Notes: generated from the sequence alone by a model not told the origin. A stretch of DNA of 64,000 nucleotides from Diphasiastrum complanatum (GCA_029204225.1 CM055103.1:844223-908222), one strand, 5' to 3'; shown: positions 53,183 through 64,000, counted from the stretch's first letter. A program made the numbers and translations.

Positions 53183-56100
53183 ATGGCTACAAGTGGTGGA
53201 TCTATGTTGGAGAGCAATGATAGGCTTACCTCAATCAACTATTCTACTTGGAAGGTGAGGATGGAGTCCTTATTGGAGATGAATGAGTTGATGGAGATTG
53301 TTGCAGGTGTGGAGGAGAGACCTCAAGCACCTCAAGATCAAGTGAGGTATGACAAGAGAGCAAATAAAGCTCTACACATGATTAAGATGAATGTTACCAA
53401 TGAACTTCTCAAGGAAGTTGGTAAGTGCACATCATCTTTGGAGGCTTGGGAAGCTTTGAAGAAGCTTTATGAATCCAAGTCTACATCAAGAGTGCTTACT
53501 CTTAGGAGAAAAATCTTTCAAAGTTTGCAAAAGAAGGAAGAGATTACTCATGATTTTGTTTTGAGGGTTAAAGCATTCAATGATGAGTTAGCATGTATTG
53601 ATGAAAACATTAAGGAGAGAACTTGTTCAAGTTATACTTAATGGCTTGTTGGATGATCATGCTAATCTTGTTCAAAGTTTTGCTATTCGAAAGACTTTGC
53701 CAAGTATTGTGGATTTGCAAGAGATCTTGGTGAATGAGGATTATAGGCTTCAATCAAGAGGAGGTGGATCTACATCGACATCTCATTATGAAGAGGATGC
53801 TATGTACATCAAAGGCAAGTTCAAGGGCAAAGGCAAAGGCAAGTGGTCTAAAGGGCAAGATCAAGGTGAGACTTCTTCTTTTGGCAAAAAGAAAGATAAG
53901 TCTAAGTTGAAATGCTTTTATTGTGGAATCAAAGGGCATTTTGCAAATGAATGTTTGAAGAAGCAAAGAGATGAAGGTAGCAAGCAAATCAACTTTACTA
54001 CTAATGATGAGGATCTAGGTGGTGGTGATTCTCTTTTGATGTGTTCTTCAAGTCTAATATCAAGTGAAGGTGACAAAGATTCATGGTGGATTGATAGTGG
54101 AGCTAGTTCACACATGACTGGTCACAAGGAGTTCTTTACTTCTTGGGTCACTTATGATGGAGCCAAGAAAGCAATTCACATGGCCAATGGTAGTGAGTGT
54201 GTGATCGAAGGTATTGGTTCAATTCCTATTTGTCTCTCTACTAATAGGAAAGCAAGACTTGATGGTGTTCTTTACATTCCTTTACTTTCAAAGAATTTGC
54301 TAAGTGTTGGTCAAATGATAAAAAAAGAATACATGGTAAAGTTTGGTGGTGATGTTTGTTTCATTACAAAGGAAAAAATCTTGGTTGCTAGGGGCAATAG
54401 ACAAGGTAGACTTTTCAAGCTTGATGATTTTGTTATGGCTAACAAAAAGGATGGAATGGAAAAGGAGATTGGTCTCAACTTTCCAAAGTTACCTTTTAGC
54501 ATCAATAAGATTGGTGGATCTTATGCAAAGTCTAACAAGCTTCCTTATGCTAGATCTAGGTCAAGATCTAATATGCTTCTTGGAGATGTTCATTTTTGTG
54601 CTAAATTGGCTAGTCTTGAGGATAATGATGGTGTTTCAATGGTTCTTCATGGCAAGTGCAAGCATGCAAAAGGTAAGGAAAGAGCTAACTTCATCAATGG
54701 AGGTGAAGGTTCTTCCTTAGAAAAGATTGTTGTTAATGATTTCTTTGATCATATGTCAAAAGATGTTGCTAGGTGCATGCATGAAGGAGGTGGCTCTTCT
54801 AAATTCTTTTGTGATGAGTCCAAGAAAGTCATTTTTCCAGCAAGTGGAGTCACATGTCTTCATAAAGAGAGTAGATCAAATGGTTCTATCAAGAGACTTA
54901 GTGAGGGAGATAGTCACAAGTCAAGAAGAAGAGAAGTATGCGAAGAGTTCAAAGTAGGATGTACTTTGAATGATGTCATTGTGAATGATAGTGAGGAGGA
55001 ATCATTATCATGTGAGTCATTACCTAAAACATTGAGTAGAAGTTCTTGTTTGAAAAAAGAGAGTACTTCAATCATCCTTATGTTGAAGGTACTAATCATA
55101 TTTTTCATGGCTTCTAATGTTTTTGAGGTTTCTACTTCTTATGATGCAATCATTAAGAGGGAGTCTTATGAAGGGAAGAGTAATGGAAGATTGGTTCTTG
55201 GGAAGATCCAAGGCATGGATCTCACATCTCTTCATCAACTCAAAGGATTCTATGATTGTGAATTGATCACTCATGATCGAGATGGCAAAAGGTTGGTTGG
55301 AGAAGACTACATGGAGCAAATCGAGATGCAATTTCTTCAAGGCAAGGGAGATCTCATTGGTGAGCTTATTGAGGTTTGTTATGGACTCAAGAGGGCTGGA
55401 TTTCTTAGGTTTGATACTCATCTTCACCTACTCTACTTCATGTTGGATGGAAAGTTTGGAATCTATCTTTTGATTTATGATGGTGACATTGGTAACATTG
55501 TTTTCACTAACCTTTGTGGAAATTCGAGATCAAGCATTGATGAGTTCTTGTTGGATATTGATCATATGTTTGAGAGGGAGTATTTTCAGAGGTTCAGGTT
55601 TGAAGATATTCATATCTTTGATATCTTTGATGATCAAGAGAAAAGTAAGCAAGTGGAAGCGACACACTTTGCTTTACTCACATGTTTTGGAGAATTTTAT
55701 TGTGTAGATGATGCTATGCAAGTGGATATTGGTTCTCATGGTTTTCATACTGAAAAAGCAAGTAATGGATCTGGAAAACAAAGTCTGTTCAATGACTTTG
55801 ATGATCAAGAGGAAGATCAAGAGGTTGGTCTCAAAGGGCTTCAACAATGCAAAAGGAAAGGTGGCAATTTGGAGCTAGTCAAGAGCATCAAAGGAAGGCT
55901 ATTTGGCAAAGATGTTATGGATCTGTTTTTGCAGCTTATTGAAGACTCAAGTAAGGTCAAAGGAGCAGCAAGGAAGTGTTGTTTAAGTTTACTTTACTTG
56001 TTCTATCTCATGTTTGAGCTATTTCATGTGGATGTGTGCAAATTGTCAAGATATGGACAAACTAGCTACATTGTCTTGCAATATCTTATTGTTGGAGTTG

Positions 56101-56351
56101 TACTAGCATTATTGGCTGGTTTTGCTGATGGAAATGAAGCTATTGGAGGTTCATTATGTCACTCATTCATGGCCAAGTCATCGAGTGTTGATGATATCTT
56201 GTGGCAAGATGGAGATGGAGGCTTATTCATGGAGTTTTATGGTGGAGAGATATCAAGAAAGGACAAAGTTGGAGGACACAAGCAAGCAAATGGTCATCAC
56301 TCACATTTATTGTTTGGTTGCTGTAATTTTTCAGAGAGTACAAAGTTTTAA
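53183..56351 (+). pseudogene. Gag-protease-RT-derived ORF of element C (one frameshift)
   Basis: Gag starts at 53183 (MATSGGSMLESNDRL), with an upstream in-frame ATG at 53114. A likely 2-bp deletion near 53620 shifts the frame, and the rest is open from 53598 to 56351 (917 codons). Numbering from 53598: zinc knuckle C106-C109-H114-C119; protease WWIDSGASSHM with D166. Integrase and canonical RT are absent. From about 310 the sequence is homologous to the unknown region of B and E (NDSEEESLSCESLPK, SRSSCLKKESTSI, hydrophobic stretch). The RT-like part (about 534-678) has EDYMEQ, CYGLKRAG, LLIYDGD and SSIDEF. A copia linker-like piece (HFALLTCFGEFYCVDDAMQ) lies behind it, the wrong place for linker. 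Ends at TAA, followed in frame by the conserved tail. Confidence 0.72.
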
Positions 56352-56592
56352 ACATGGAGGAATCATTTCATTCACATTCTATTTGGTTCTTCATGTTCTA
56401 GTTATATCTTGATGTGCAAAATTGATGTAAGAAATAGTGAAGCATCCAATTTGGACACTATTCTCTATATCAATTATGAAAGATACTTTAGAACCTTAGA
56501 AAGAAGATCTATACTTAGGATGGAGATCATTCTAAAGTTGGATCAAAGTTCTATTGTTAAAACTATGCCAAAACTAGTTGAAGAGGGAGTGT
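56352..56592 (+). CDS. C-terminal tail behind the stop in element C
   Basis: Same frame as the main ORF, behind TAA. It matches the B/E tail (CKIDVRNSEAS, MEIILKLDQSS) and ends LVEEGV on the purine tract, with the stop TGA in the LTR start. It is probably only expressed by readthrough, if at all. Confidence 0.45.
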
Positions 56593-57231
56593 GAGAGATT
56601 TCAACTAGTTTAGTCACATTTTGGTAAATTGTCAATAAGAGGCCAAAACTCATTTTAGACTTAGAGATAAAATTTTTGAAGTTATATTAGTTTAAAATAC
56701 ATTCAATAAACACTTTTGGAAAGTGTGGGAAAGTTGGTAGTCGCGTTTGAGAGAGATTCAAATTTGAACTTTGGGTACATTGAATCTAGACCCAAAAATA
56801 GTAGGGTTTACATTTTGGAGGGAAAGCCAAGTGGGCAAATAGGGTTTGGAAACTCTATAAAAGGATGTAACTCGTGGAGAGACACATCTTCTCTCTTCTC
56901 TCTCTCATTTCATCATTATACATGGTCCTCTTTGGGTTCTACTACTCATTGGTGCACTACCTTGGTGTTATCTTGCAATCTTGTGTGTAGAATGATCATT
57001 TATTGCTATTTTCGGTTCCACACGTGAAATACAGTAGGGTACTGTAATTGTACGGACAGCAAACATATTTTATGTTTTGGTTCATGTTTGATCAATATCT
57101 CTTAGAGTTTGCATCAAATTTTGTATGTAGATGCTGATTTTTCTACATTGGCAGGATTGTTGGTTTGCTCCTTATTGTAACCAAAGATTTGGGACTTGGA
57201 TTGGATCTTGAATGATCTGAAATCCTTCACA
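56590..57231 (+). repeat. 3' LTR of element C
   Basis: 642 bp; lacks the 10-bp duplication of the 5' copy, and its palindrome is shortened to CCACACGTGAAATA. Purine tract GAAGAGGGAG precedes. Confidence 0.9.
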
Positions 57232-58232
57232 GAATGCACTTGGATTCACATCCCGGTTGGAGTGCTATTTTTTCAAGGGAAATTGAGTTTGGATTCACTA
57301 GTTCTTGTTGAGCATGCTTTTCAAACTTGGTGGTAGAGTGCTATTCTCCTGGTTTGATTTTTCAGAGATGTTGTGGAATTGTGTGAATTCAGTCTTATGG
57401 TTTCTGAAGTCTTAAGAAAGTTTCCGTTTGAAGTAGAATGATCTGCATGAGTAGATTCACTTCTTTGTCTAAATCTGTTTTTTATGGTTGAAAAAATTTA
57501 CATGAATCCAAAATGGTTTGGACAGTTTAGATTCAGATTAGTAACAAAATGTTTGTGATAGATTGGTGACAAATCAATTTATCTTTAAGGAATAAACTGA
57601 CTGTTGCTAGAAATCTTGAGTTTATGGATTACATGTGAGGATTTACGGTTTTTTTAGATTATTCCTCTTGTATTTCATGCAATCTGAAACAAACATTCAA
57701 GAGATATTGTAAGAAAAACTGTAGATAAAGATTGTGGATGCATGCTAGATCAGTTCTGGAAAATCCTTCTCCCACAAATGGTTGCACACCTTTTGTGGAG
57801 AGGGTTGTTGAGGGAGTAACCCAGTTCTTCCAATCCCAATCTTGTATGAGTTGTTTCCTGAAACTGGAATCACTCTCCTGAGTCCTCATAACTTCTATAA
57901 GAAGTATTTATTTAGGGAAAAAATACCCTGAAGTTGTATCTTCTGAGGGAATGGCATTGAGTCAGCATTGAGTCGCCTTGTCTTGGAACCTTAGGAAACT
58001 GATTCAGAGTGTTGGAAAGGCAACCTGTGGCCTGAGATATCATTCTCTTCATCTTGGATTTTGCTTGTAGCGCGCTCCCCTGCTGTGTTGTAGGAGGTGT
58101 AGAAGCATCTGTAATGGAGTGTTAGCAGAATTTGTTGGATTGAAGACCGGGGCTGGGCGCAGCTGGATGCATTTAAATCCCTGGAAAACCTTCTGAAGCC
58201 TGTGTGGGGCAGGGGTTGATTGATGGATTAAA
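57232..58232. other. Unassigned spacer between C and H
   Basis: No family recognised. It should be the far side of C's target (expected old gypsy sequence), but no pol motif is visible. Confidence 0.3.
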
Positions 58233-58897
58233 TGTGAAGTTTTTAGCACATGTGAACTTCACCACACACCTTACAGGATCTTACTGAGGTGTTGTGATTG
58301 CACAAGATTGATCAAAGAACAATATGCTTGAAAAAGACAAGAGCACAATGGCATACATTTGATGAAAAATCTAACTCTTCACTATGAGAAATGAATGTCA
58401 AAAATAATTCTAAGTGTTCAGTATGGGAAAAAGAGGCTGCTCTCGGGTAGAGAGAGAAAATTATACATAGAAAACTCAAGTAGAGAGAGAATGAGTCCAA
58501 AACACCAAAATCTCAATATTCACAATATGGCAAAACATGCCCAACTTTCTCTACATGAGAGAGACTCAAATTTCTACAGTGGAGTCGCATGCAAAGTCCA
58601 CTTAACTGAACTAATTCACCTACCAGAGATCCACATTCGTAACTGCATGCATGTATGTTGCATGTACTGCATGTCAACTCATAAAACTACCTAGACATGT
58701 GTAGATCAGAAAAACTACTTTGCATGTTGCATGCATTGATTGCATGTGGCTTGCATGCATACAGTAAGACTTTGCATGCTATCTAAACATCTGCATGTCA
58801 TCATAATTGAATCTATCTAACCAAATCTGAGCTACACTAGAAGGATATGTGCTCAATTCACTTGAGATAGAAAGATAATATTTTAATAATCTTCACA
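58233..58897 (-). repeat. Left, inverted LTR of element H
   Basis: 665 bp on the minus strand: TGTGAAGATT...AAACTTCACA. About 90% like 61109-61786 by eye. Contains many TGCATG motifs. Confidence 0.8.
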
Positions 58898-59290
58898 CTC
58901 CTCCTAAAAAATTATGTTCCTATCAACATAGACTTCGAAATTAGGCCAAGTTAGACCTGATCTTCATAAATACATTCTTGAGTAGAGGCCTGGTGAGAAC
59001 ATCTGCAACACAATCTGAAGATGAAATATGCTGCAATGAGATCTCTCTCCCAATGACTTTGTCTTTTACAAAGTGATGAGTTACTTCAATATGCTTGCTC
59101 CTTGCATGAAAGACTGGATTATTTGCAAGAGCCTGAGCAGAAATGTTATCATTTTTTATAATTGAAAATCTTCATCTGCATAACACTTTAGCTCCAAAAG
59201 TAGCCTTTTGATCCATAAAATCTCCTTTGTTGTGGTTGTAAGAGATTTGTATTCAGCTTCACAAGATGATAAAGAAATAGTTGCCTGCAC
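58898..59290 (-). pseudogene. Copia RNase H C-terminal fragment, left arm of H
   Basis: Minus strand reads QATISLSSCEAEYKSL, TTTTKEILWIKRLLLELK, and after frameshifts HARSKH-like and LTKPL-like pieces before the purine tract. It joins the plus-strand integrase segment at GCAGGCAACTATT (about 59280-59290). A shifted duplicate of the coding end at 60725-61094. Dead. Confidence 0.75.
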
Positions 59291-61094
59291 AGTAAAAGAA
59301 ATTTTTGTAGGATATGCATCCACTAAAAAAGCATACAAGATTTATTTGCCCTCTATTGACAAAAATGTTGTTAGTAGAGATGTGATCTTCCATGAAGATC
59401 AGAAGTTAACTTGGATGATGCACAGATCAAGGAGACTCATGCAAGATCTACAATCATCAGTCTTGATGTTGTTCAAAAAGAGGTGAGGCCGAGGCTTGAG
59501 GAAGGGCAAGCTACCACACCCAAAAGATCTACACGATCAAGATTTGAGCCAAGGAGGCTCACGTATGATGAAGAAGAAAGGCAAGTGGAAGTTGAAACTT
59601 CCTATCATGCACTTTTTATATCAGATAAAGAGCCGAAGGATGTCCAAGAAGCTTTTCAATCCAAGGAGTGGGTTGAAGCAATGACCCAAGAATTTGAAGC
59701 CTTGATGTTAAATAACACATGGGAGCTTGTGGACCACCAAACAACATGCATGTGATTGGATGTAAGTGGGTATTTTGAATCAAGTATAATCATGATGGAT
59801 CTATCAATAAGTATAAAGCAAGACTTTGTGCCAAAGGCTACTCACAGATCAAAGGTCTTGACTATGAAGACACCTTTGCACCAGTTGCAAAGATGGTAAC
59901 AATTCGAATACTCATCTCTCTTGCATGTTTTCACAAATGGAGTATGTTCCAGCTTGATGTTTCTAATGCATTTCTCAATGGTTACCTTGAGGAGGAGATT
60001 TATATGGAGTAGCCTCTAGGTTTTGTGAAGGAAGGTGATGAATCAAAAGTTTATCTTTTGTTCAAAAGTCTGTATGGACTGAAACAGGCACCAAGGTCTT
60101 GGTATGCAAGGCTCAATTCCTATCTCATATCACTTGGATTTTGTTTAAGTGAATATGACCCTTCTATGTATTATAAGTTTGTAGAAAACTTTGTAATTAT
60201 TCTTCTCATCTATGTAGATGATATCATTCTTTGTGGAAACAATAAGAAGTTAGTTGAAGAAACTAAGCATGCACTTGGTACTGAGTTTAAGATGTAAGAC
60301 TTAGGAGTTCTTCACTATATTTTAGGCCTTGAAATAGATTTTTGGAAAGGTCATGCATTCATAAGCTATGCAGATATGCACTTTCGATGCTCAGGAAATT
60401 CCATATGGAGAATTGTAAAGGCATAGATACACCTATGGAGCACACTCTAAAAGTTCCCATTAAAGATGATGAAAAATCCTTTGAGGACATCAACAGTGAC
60501 TAGGCCTGATCTAAGCTTTTGTGTTCATAAGCTAAGTTGGCTAAAAGAGTCTTGAGGTATATATCTTCTACCTTGGATTATGGACTATACTATGAAGGAA
60601 AAGATCTGACTTTGATTGCTTTTTCAGATTCAGATTTTGTAGGGGACAGGTTGGATAGGAAATCCACAAGTGCTTACACTATATTTCTTGGAGGAATTTT
60701 GGTTTCCTGGCTATCAAAGAAGCAGGCAACTATTCCCTTATCATCTTGTGAAGCTGAATACAAATCTCTTACAACCACAACAAAGGAGGTTTTATGGATC
60801 AAAAGGCTACTTTTGGAGCTAAAGTGTTATGCATATGAATATTTACCAATTATCAAGAATGATAACATTTTTGCTCAGGCTCTCACAAATAATCCAGTCT
60901 TTCATGCAAGGAGCAAGCATATTGAAGTGGCTCATCATTTTGTAAGAGTCATTGGGGGAGAAATCTCATTGGAGCATGTTTCATCTTCAGATTGTGTTGC
61001 AGATCTTCTCACCAAACCTCTACTCAAGAATGTATTTATGAAGATGAGGTCTAACCTTGGCCTAATTTCGAAGTCTATGTGGATAGGGACATAA
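59291..61094 (+). pseudogene. Copia integrase C-terminus, RT and RNase H of element H
   Basis: Begins abruptly inside the integrase C-terminus (IFVGYASTKKAYKIYLPSI, VVSRDVIFHED). Then come linker (STRSRFEPRRLTYDEEERQ) and [73 protein letters not shown]. RNase H follows with FSDSDFVGDRLDRKSTSA, SSCEAEYKSL, HARSKHIEVAHHFV. Defects: frameshift near 59755-59780; in-frame TAG at about 60013 and TAA at about 60296, both positions where CAG or CAA is expected; and a deletion near 60490-60540 between RT and RNase H. It has all the hallmarks of copia but is not functional. Confidence 0.85.
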
Positions 61095-61108
61095 ATTTTA
61101 AGGAGGAG

Positions 61109-61786
61109 TGTGAAGATTTTTAAAATATTATCTTCCTATCTCGAGTTTGGGGTCATGTCCATGGTGATTTCCACTAAAATTCATGTTGTACATAAAAGGA
61201 GTGTGAATTGAGCATGTATCCTTCTAGTGTAGCTCGGATTTGAGCTAGATAGGTTCAATTATGATGACATGCAGATGTTTAGATAGCATGCAAAGTATTT
61301 TCAGTGATCTACACATGTCTAGGCAGATTTATGAGTTGACATGCAGTACATGCAACATACATGCATGTAGTTACACATGTGGATCTATGGTAGGTGAATT
61401 AGTTCAGTTAAGTGGACTTTCCATGCAACTCCACTGTAGGAATTCGAGTCTCTCTCATGTAGGAAAAGTTGGGCATGTTTTGGCACATTGTGAATATTGA
61501 GATTTTGGTGTTTTGAACTCATTCTCTCTCTACCCAAGTTTTTTATGCTTGATTTTCTCTTAGTACCCAAGAGCAGCCTCTTTTTCCCATATTGAACACT
61601 TAGAATTATTTCTGACATTCATTTCTCATAGTGAAGAGTTAGATTTTTTCATTAGATGTATGCCATTGTGCTCTTGTCTTAGATTTTTCAAGCATACTGT
61701 TCTTTGATCGATCTTGTACAATCACAACACCTCAGTAAGATTTTGTAGGGTGTGTGGTGAAGTTCACACGTGCTAAAAACTTCACA
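61109..61786 (+). repeat. Right LTR of element H
   Basis: 678 bp, TGTGAAGATTTTTAA...AACTTCACA, preceded by AAGGAGGAG. GTTCACACGTGCTAAAA near 61763 and many TGCATG motifs (61330-61375). Confidence 0.85.
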
Positions 61787-62056
61787 GCTTGGAGGTTTAA
61801 TAAAAGCAACGTTGTAGCCAAACGAGAAGTCTTCGCTCCAGGGTATAGAGGTGTGTTCATTTCTTCTCTTAACATGTTCTCCTCGACACTCACAAAGGCT
61901 TCTTCAACGTGTGATCCTTCCACATCATGATGCTCGTATACATCACAACCATTGTACGGACAACAAATGCAAATTATCAATGGTGTTAGATGTGTAATCT
62001 TTGTAACCAAAGATCAAAGGGAAAAGTTAGATCTTAGTGATCTAATTTTCTTCACA
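61787..62056 (+). repeat. End of another copia-type LTR
   Basis: The right end TTTTCTTCACA at 62056 abuts a primer-binding site at 62057. The left limit is unknown. Confidence 0.45.
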
Positions 62057-62069
62057 TGGTATCAGAGCT
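62057..62069 (+). promoter_or_regulatory. Primer-binding site of a truncated copia element
   Basis: TGGTATCAGAGCT after CTTCACA; the following internal sequence is lost within about 100 bp. Confidence 0.7.
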
Positions 62070-62180
62070 CCAATAGTATAGAACCTATAGATTTGAGGTC
62101 TAACTACGTTATATGCATTTGATTCCAGCGTGTGTTGGGCCTAGCCCATTTTTAAATGGTCTATAGTCTAGACTGTCTTT

Positions 62181-62330
62181 TTATTCATTAAATGACCATG
62201 TGTCCATGCACCGCTCCTTTTTTATCATAGCAGCTTTCCATTTGTTTGCATCTAACATTGACAGTGCTTCTGTAACCGTGGCAGGTTCATGACTAATGGA
62301 CACTTGAGGGATGAAATGATCAGGTTGATG
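62181..62330 (-). pseudogene. Copia RT N-terminal scrap
   Basis: Minus strand reads HEPATVTEALSMLDANKWKAAM then MDTWSFNE. This matches the linker-to-RT start of copia (EPxxVxEAxxxxEWxxAMxxExxALxxNxTWxLV). Only about 50 codons remain, in the opposite direction to the LTR end at 62056. Confidence 0.6.
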
Positions 62331-62384
62331 TCGTTGCCGTATAGATCTTTGAACTACCACAAAAACAAATAACTGCCTTTTCTC

Positions 62385-62745
62385 ACGGAAATTTGCCACG
62401 CCACGCGAGGCCTTAGTCAATTTCGGTAAAATGTTGAGGTCGTGGCAGAGCCACGCGAGGCTCTACCATGAAAAAACCTCCGGCGACACTCCTGAGCCAA
62501 AAATTTGGAGTCATGGTCTCGCATTTTTTCAAAAATAAGTCGGCAAGGCTAAACCATGCGTGGCTCTGTCACGCTCTCATTTCTGGCCGACTCTTGCCGG
62601 TCACTCCCCAAAGGTCAGTAACTTCAAAAAAAAATAGTAGGCGTGGCAGTGCCATGCGTGGCACTACACGCCATTATTTTGTTTTGCCACGCGTGGCAAT
62701 AAAAATGGACTGAACCTGGAATATTGCCACACGTAGCAAATTTTT
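62385..62745. repeat. Cluster of GCCACGCGTGGC-type palindromes
   Basis: At least six imperfect palindromes: GCCACGCCACGCGAGGC (62395), GTGGCAGAGCCACGCGAGGCTC (62443), ACCATGCGTGGCT (62555), GTGGCAGTGCCATGCGTGGCAC (62645), TGCCACGCGTGGCA (62685), TGCCACACGTAGCA (62727). Spacing is irregular, about 40-100 bp. Markedly GC-rich against the background. Confidence 0.6.
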
Positions 62746-62826
62746 TAAGTATTTTTATTTTTTGTAAAAGTGAATGAATTTGAATTACCTAACTATGTTA
62801 AATTCAAATTTCACGTGAAGTAGATT

Positions 62827-63576
62827 ATGATAAAGATGGCAATTGCGATTGAGGCCTTGGAGGCCATGATTGAAAAATCTAAAGCCTATGAAAAAACTTT
62901 GTCTATAGAGGAAGAATCTTTAGAATTCCAAAAAAAATATCCCCCAAGGCCTAGATATATCCCCTTTGGAAATGTAGAGGCCATTGGAGGACATGACATT
63001 AGCAGAGCAAACGTCGTTGATTACGATGATTATGATCTGGTACGTAGATATTATATTGGTATTGATATTGTTCAGTTTTCTTATTGAGTTTGTAGTGTTA
63101 TGTATAATTCTAAATTTATTTTCTTTTCTTGTTTACAAGATGCTATTGAAATAGATGCCTTTGGTATGAGACATGGAGGCATCTGTGGTGTATCAGCCAA
63201 GAGAAAGGATGTATAGCTATCTCATTATTTGAAACACTTTCAAAATAATGAGATTTGTGTATATCATTCATCTTTTAATCCATATGCAACCACTGTCATT
63301 ATGGCCATCAAATCATTATCAGTTTGTTTAGGAGGCCATAATTACGCAAGAGAAATATATAAAATATTTTTTGTGAAAAGAAATTTGGCTATTAAGATAT
63401 TGGGTTATACTCCCAATGAGACTACGAAAAGATCATCTACAATGGCTCTTTATTCGGGTTACATTGATATGAGCAAGAAGAAAAATTTAGAATTTTTGGA
63501 TCCATATGAAAGCAGATTATTCCTTCATGACAATACCATCCGTCTGAATCTTGAAGATGACGATGATGATAATTAA
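62827..63576 (+). other. Unidentified gene-like region
   Basis: Two plus-strand open stretches. 62827-63087 encodes a charged start (MIKMAIAIEALEAMIEKSK) and PPRPRYIPFGNV. 63229-63576 encodes NPYATTVIMAIKSL, NYAREIYKIFFVKR and an acidic end LNLEDDDDDN. Between them a donor-like CTG|GTACGT (63039) and acceptor-like TTTACAAG (about 63140) suggest an intron, and codons after it (DAIEIDAFGMRHGGIC) continue in the second frame. A TAG at about 63213 and an awkward intron phase argue for a pseudogene or a wrong model. No family recognised. It could be a host exon or a fragment of a DNA-transposon protein. Confidence 0.35.
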
Positions 63577-63589
63577 GTAATTTTTTGTA

Positions 63590-64000
63590 ATAGATTTTTG
63601 ATATATTACAAGGATTTCTCTTTTGTTATGAATTTGAATGCCTTTCGAAATATCGTAATGCTTGGCGAGGTTTTAGCTTGATATCTAAATTGTGCTCTTC
63701 TATAAAACCACTGAAAAAGTTGAACTAAATATATATATATATTTTGAATTGTGTCGTCCATGATTTGTTGCTCTATGAAATGCTCCCCTTGCTTGCCAAT
63801 GAGATTTTTCCATGCCTTGTGATGACCAGATACTTAAGCTCCCATATTTCTTTGCAAAATAAGTTGCATGATGAAGAAGGATGTGCTGAAACAATAGTTT
63901 TGATTAGTTACATCAGTAGAAAAAAATATAAGCCTGAATGAGAAAAGTACCAGATAATGATATAGATTAGCACCATGTAATGAGTAACGTTGTCTTTTCC
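63590..64000. other. Unassigned right edge
   Basis: No feature recognised except a short (TA)n run at 63730-63743. The minus-strand open frame 63894-63700 has no family signature. Confidence 0.3.

Larger units (their letters stand above)
51927..57231 (+). mobile_element. Non-autonomous copia-type element C (gag + protease + RT-derived domain)
   Basis: 5,305 bp. LTRs 51927-52580 (654 bp) and 56590-57231 (642 bp) differ by a 10-bp tandem duplication, a 2-bp indel and several substitutions. Flanks are gaacg (51922-51926) and gaatg (57232-57236), a target duplication with one C-to-T change at a CpG. Primer-binding site at 52581. LTRs are unrelated in sequence to those of B, D and E, yet the internal ORF is homologous to theirs. 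Confidence 0.88.
58233..61786. mobile_element. Copia element H with inverted duplication of its 3' end
   Basis: Left part (58233-59290) is the 3' end of a copia element on the minus strand: RNase H end, purine tract, LTR. Right part (59291-61786) is integrase C-terminus, RT, RNase H, purine tract and LTR on the plus strand. The two arms (58233-59290 and 60722-61786) are inverted copies of each other, so the element has LTRs facing outward in opposite orientation. No 5' end, gag or primer-binding site lies inside. No target duplication is seen (ttaaa versus gcttg). Confidence 0.8.

Overview
This is plant nuclear DNA from a large, repeat-rich genome. The whole window is AT-rich and built of transposable elements in various states of decay. 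I find no intact ordinary host gene. The evidence for a plant is: Ty1/copia elements with gag zinc knuckles and YVDD reverse transcriptases, primer-binding sites complementary to initiator tRNA-Met (TGGTATCAGAGC), CACTA and hAT transposase relics, Ty3/gypsy LTRs, and plant-type intron signals. The species cannot be named from this sequence.

Layout from left to right. 1-2390: CACTA-type relic and a cluster of CCACGC/GCGTGG palindromes. 2391-8127: copia element A (minus), with one frameshift in pol. 8128-17616: a truncated plus-strand non-autonomous copia element (O), split by a near-pristine element B (10823-16377, plus, 5-bp TSD acagg). 17617-23582: old copia scraps and an unidentified gene-like repeat. 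23588-29622: element D (minus, TSD cctgt), with a 1185-codon gag-pol ORF that lacks the integrase core in frame. 30899-31027: a long (AG)n tract. 31398-35684: element G (plus, TSD atagt), internally deleted and carrying a solo LTR (33474-34300, TSD ctctt) inside its gag. 36169-36363: tRNA-like/SINE candidate. 36364-40040: decayed copia F. 40690-44626: LTR relics and Ty3/gypsy relics. 44632-50186: element E (minus, TSD tcttt), the sister of B, inserted into a hAT transposase relic. 51310-51921: end of a Ty3/gypsy element. 51927-57231: element C (plus, degenerate TSD gaacg/gaatg). 58233-61786: element H, a copia with an inverted duplication of its 3' end. 61787-64000: LTR end, copia scrap, a second palindrome cluster and a short unknown coding-like region.

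The most unusual content is the B/E/C group. In these elements a copia gag (plus protease in C) is fused to a long ORF in place of pol. B and E share a 966/1046-codon ORF and C has a 917-codon relative, under different LTRs. I read the central part of this ORF as a heavily altered but colinear copia reverse transcriptase whose catalytic YVDD is gone (YDGG in B and E, YDGD in C). D has the same leader and R-U5 as B and E and supplies the missing reverse transcriptase, but it lacks its own integrase core. The window therefore looks like a parasite-helper community of retrotransposons that exchange 5' ends. The RT-fossil reading, the leader intron and the recombination model are inferences from reading the sequence by eye; no alignment program or database search was run.
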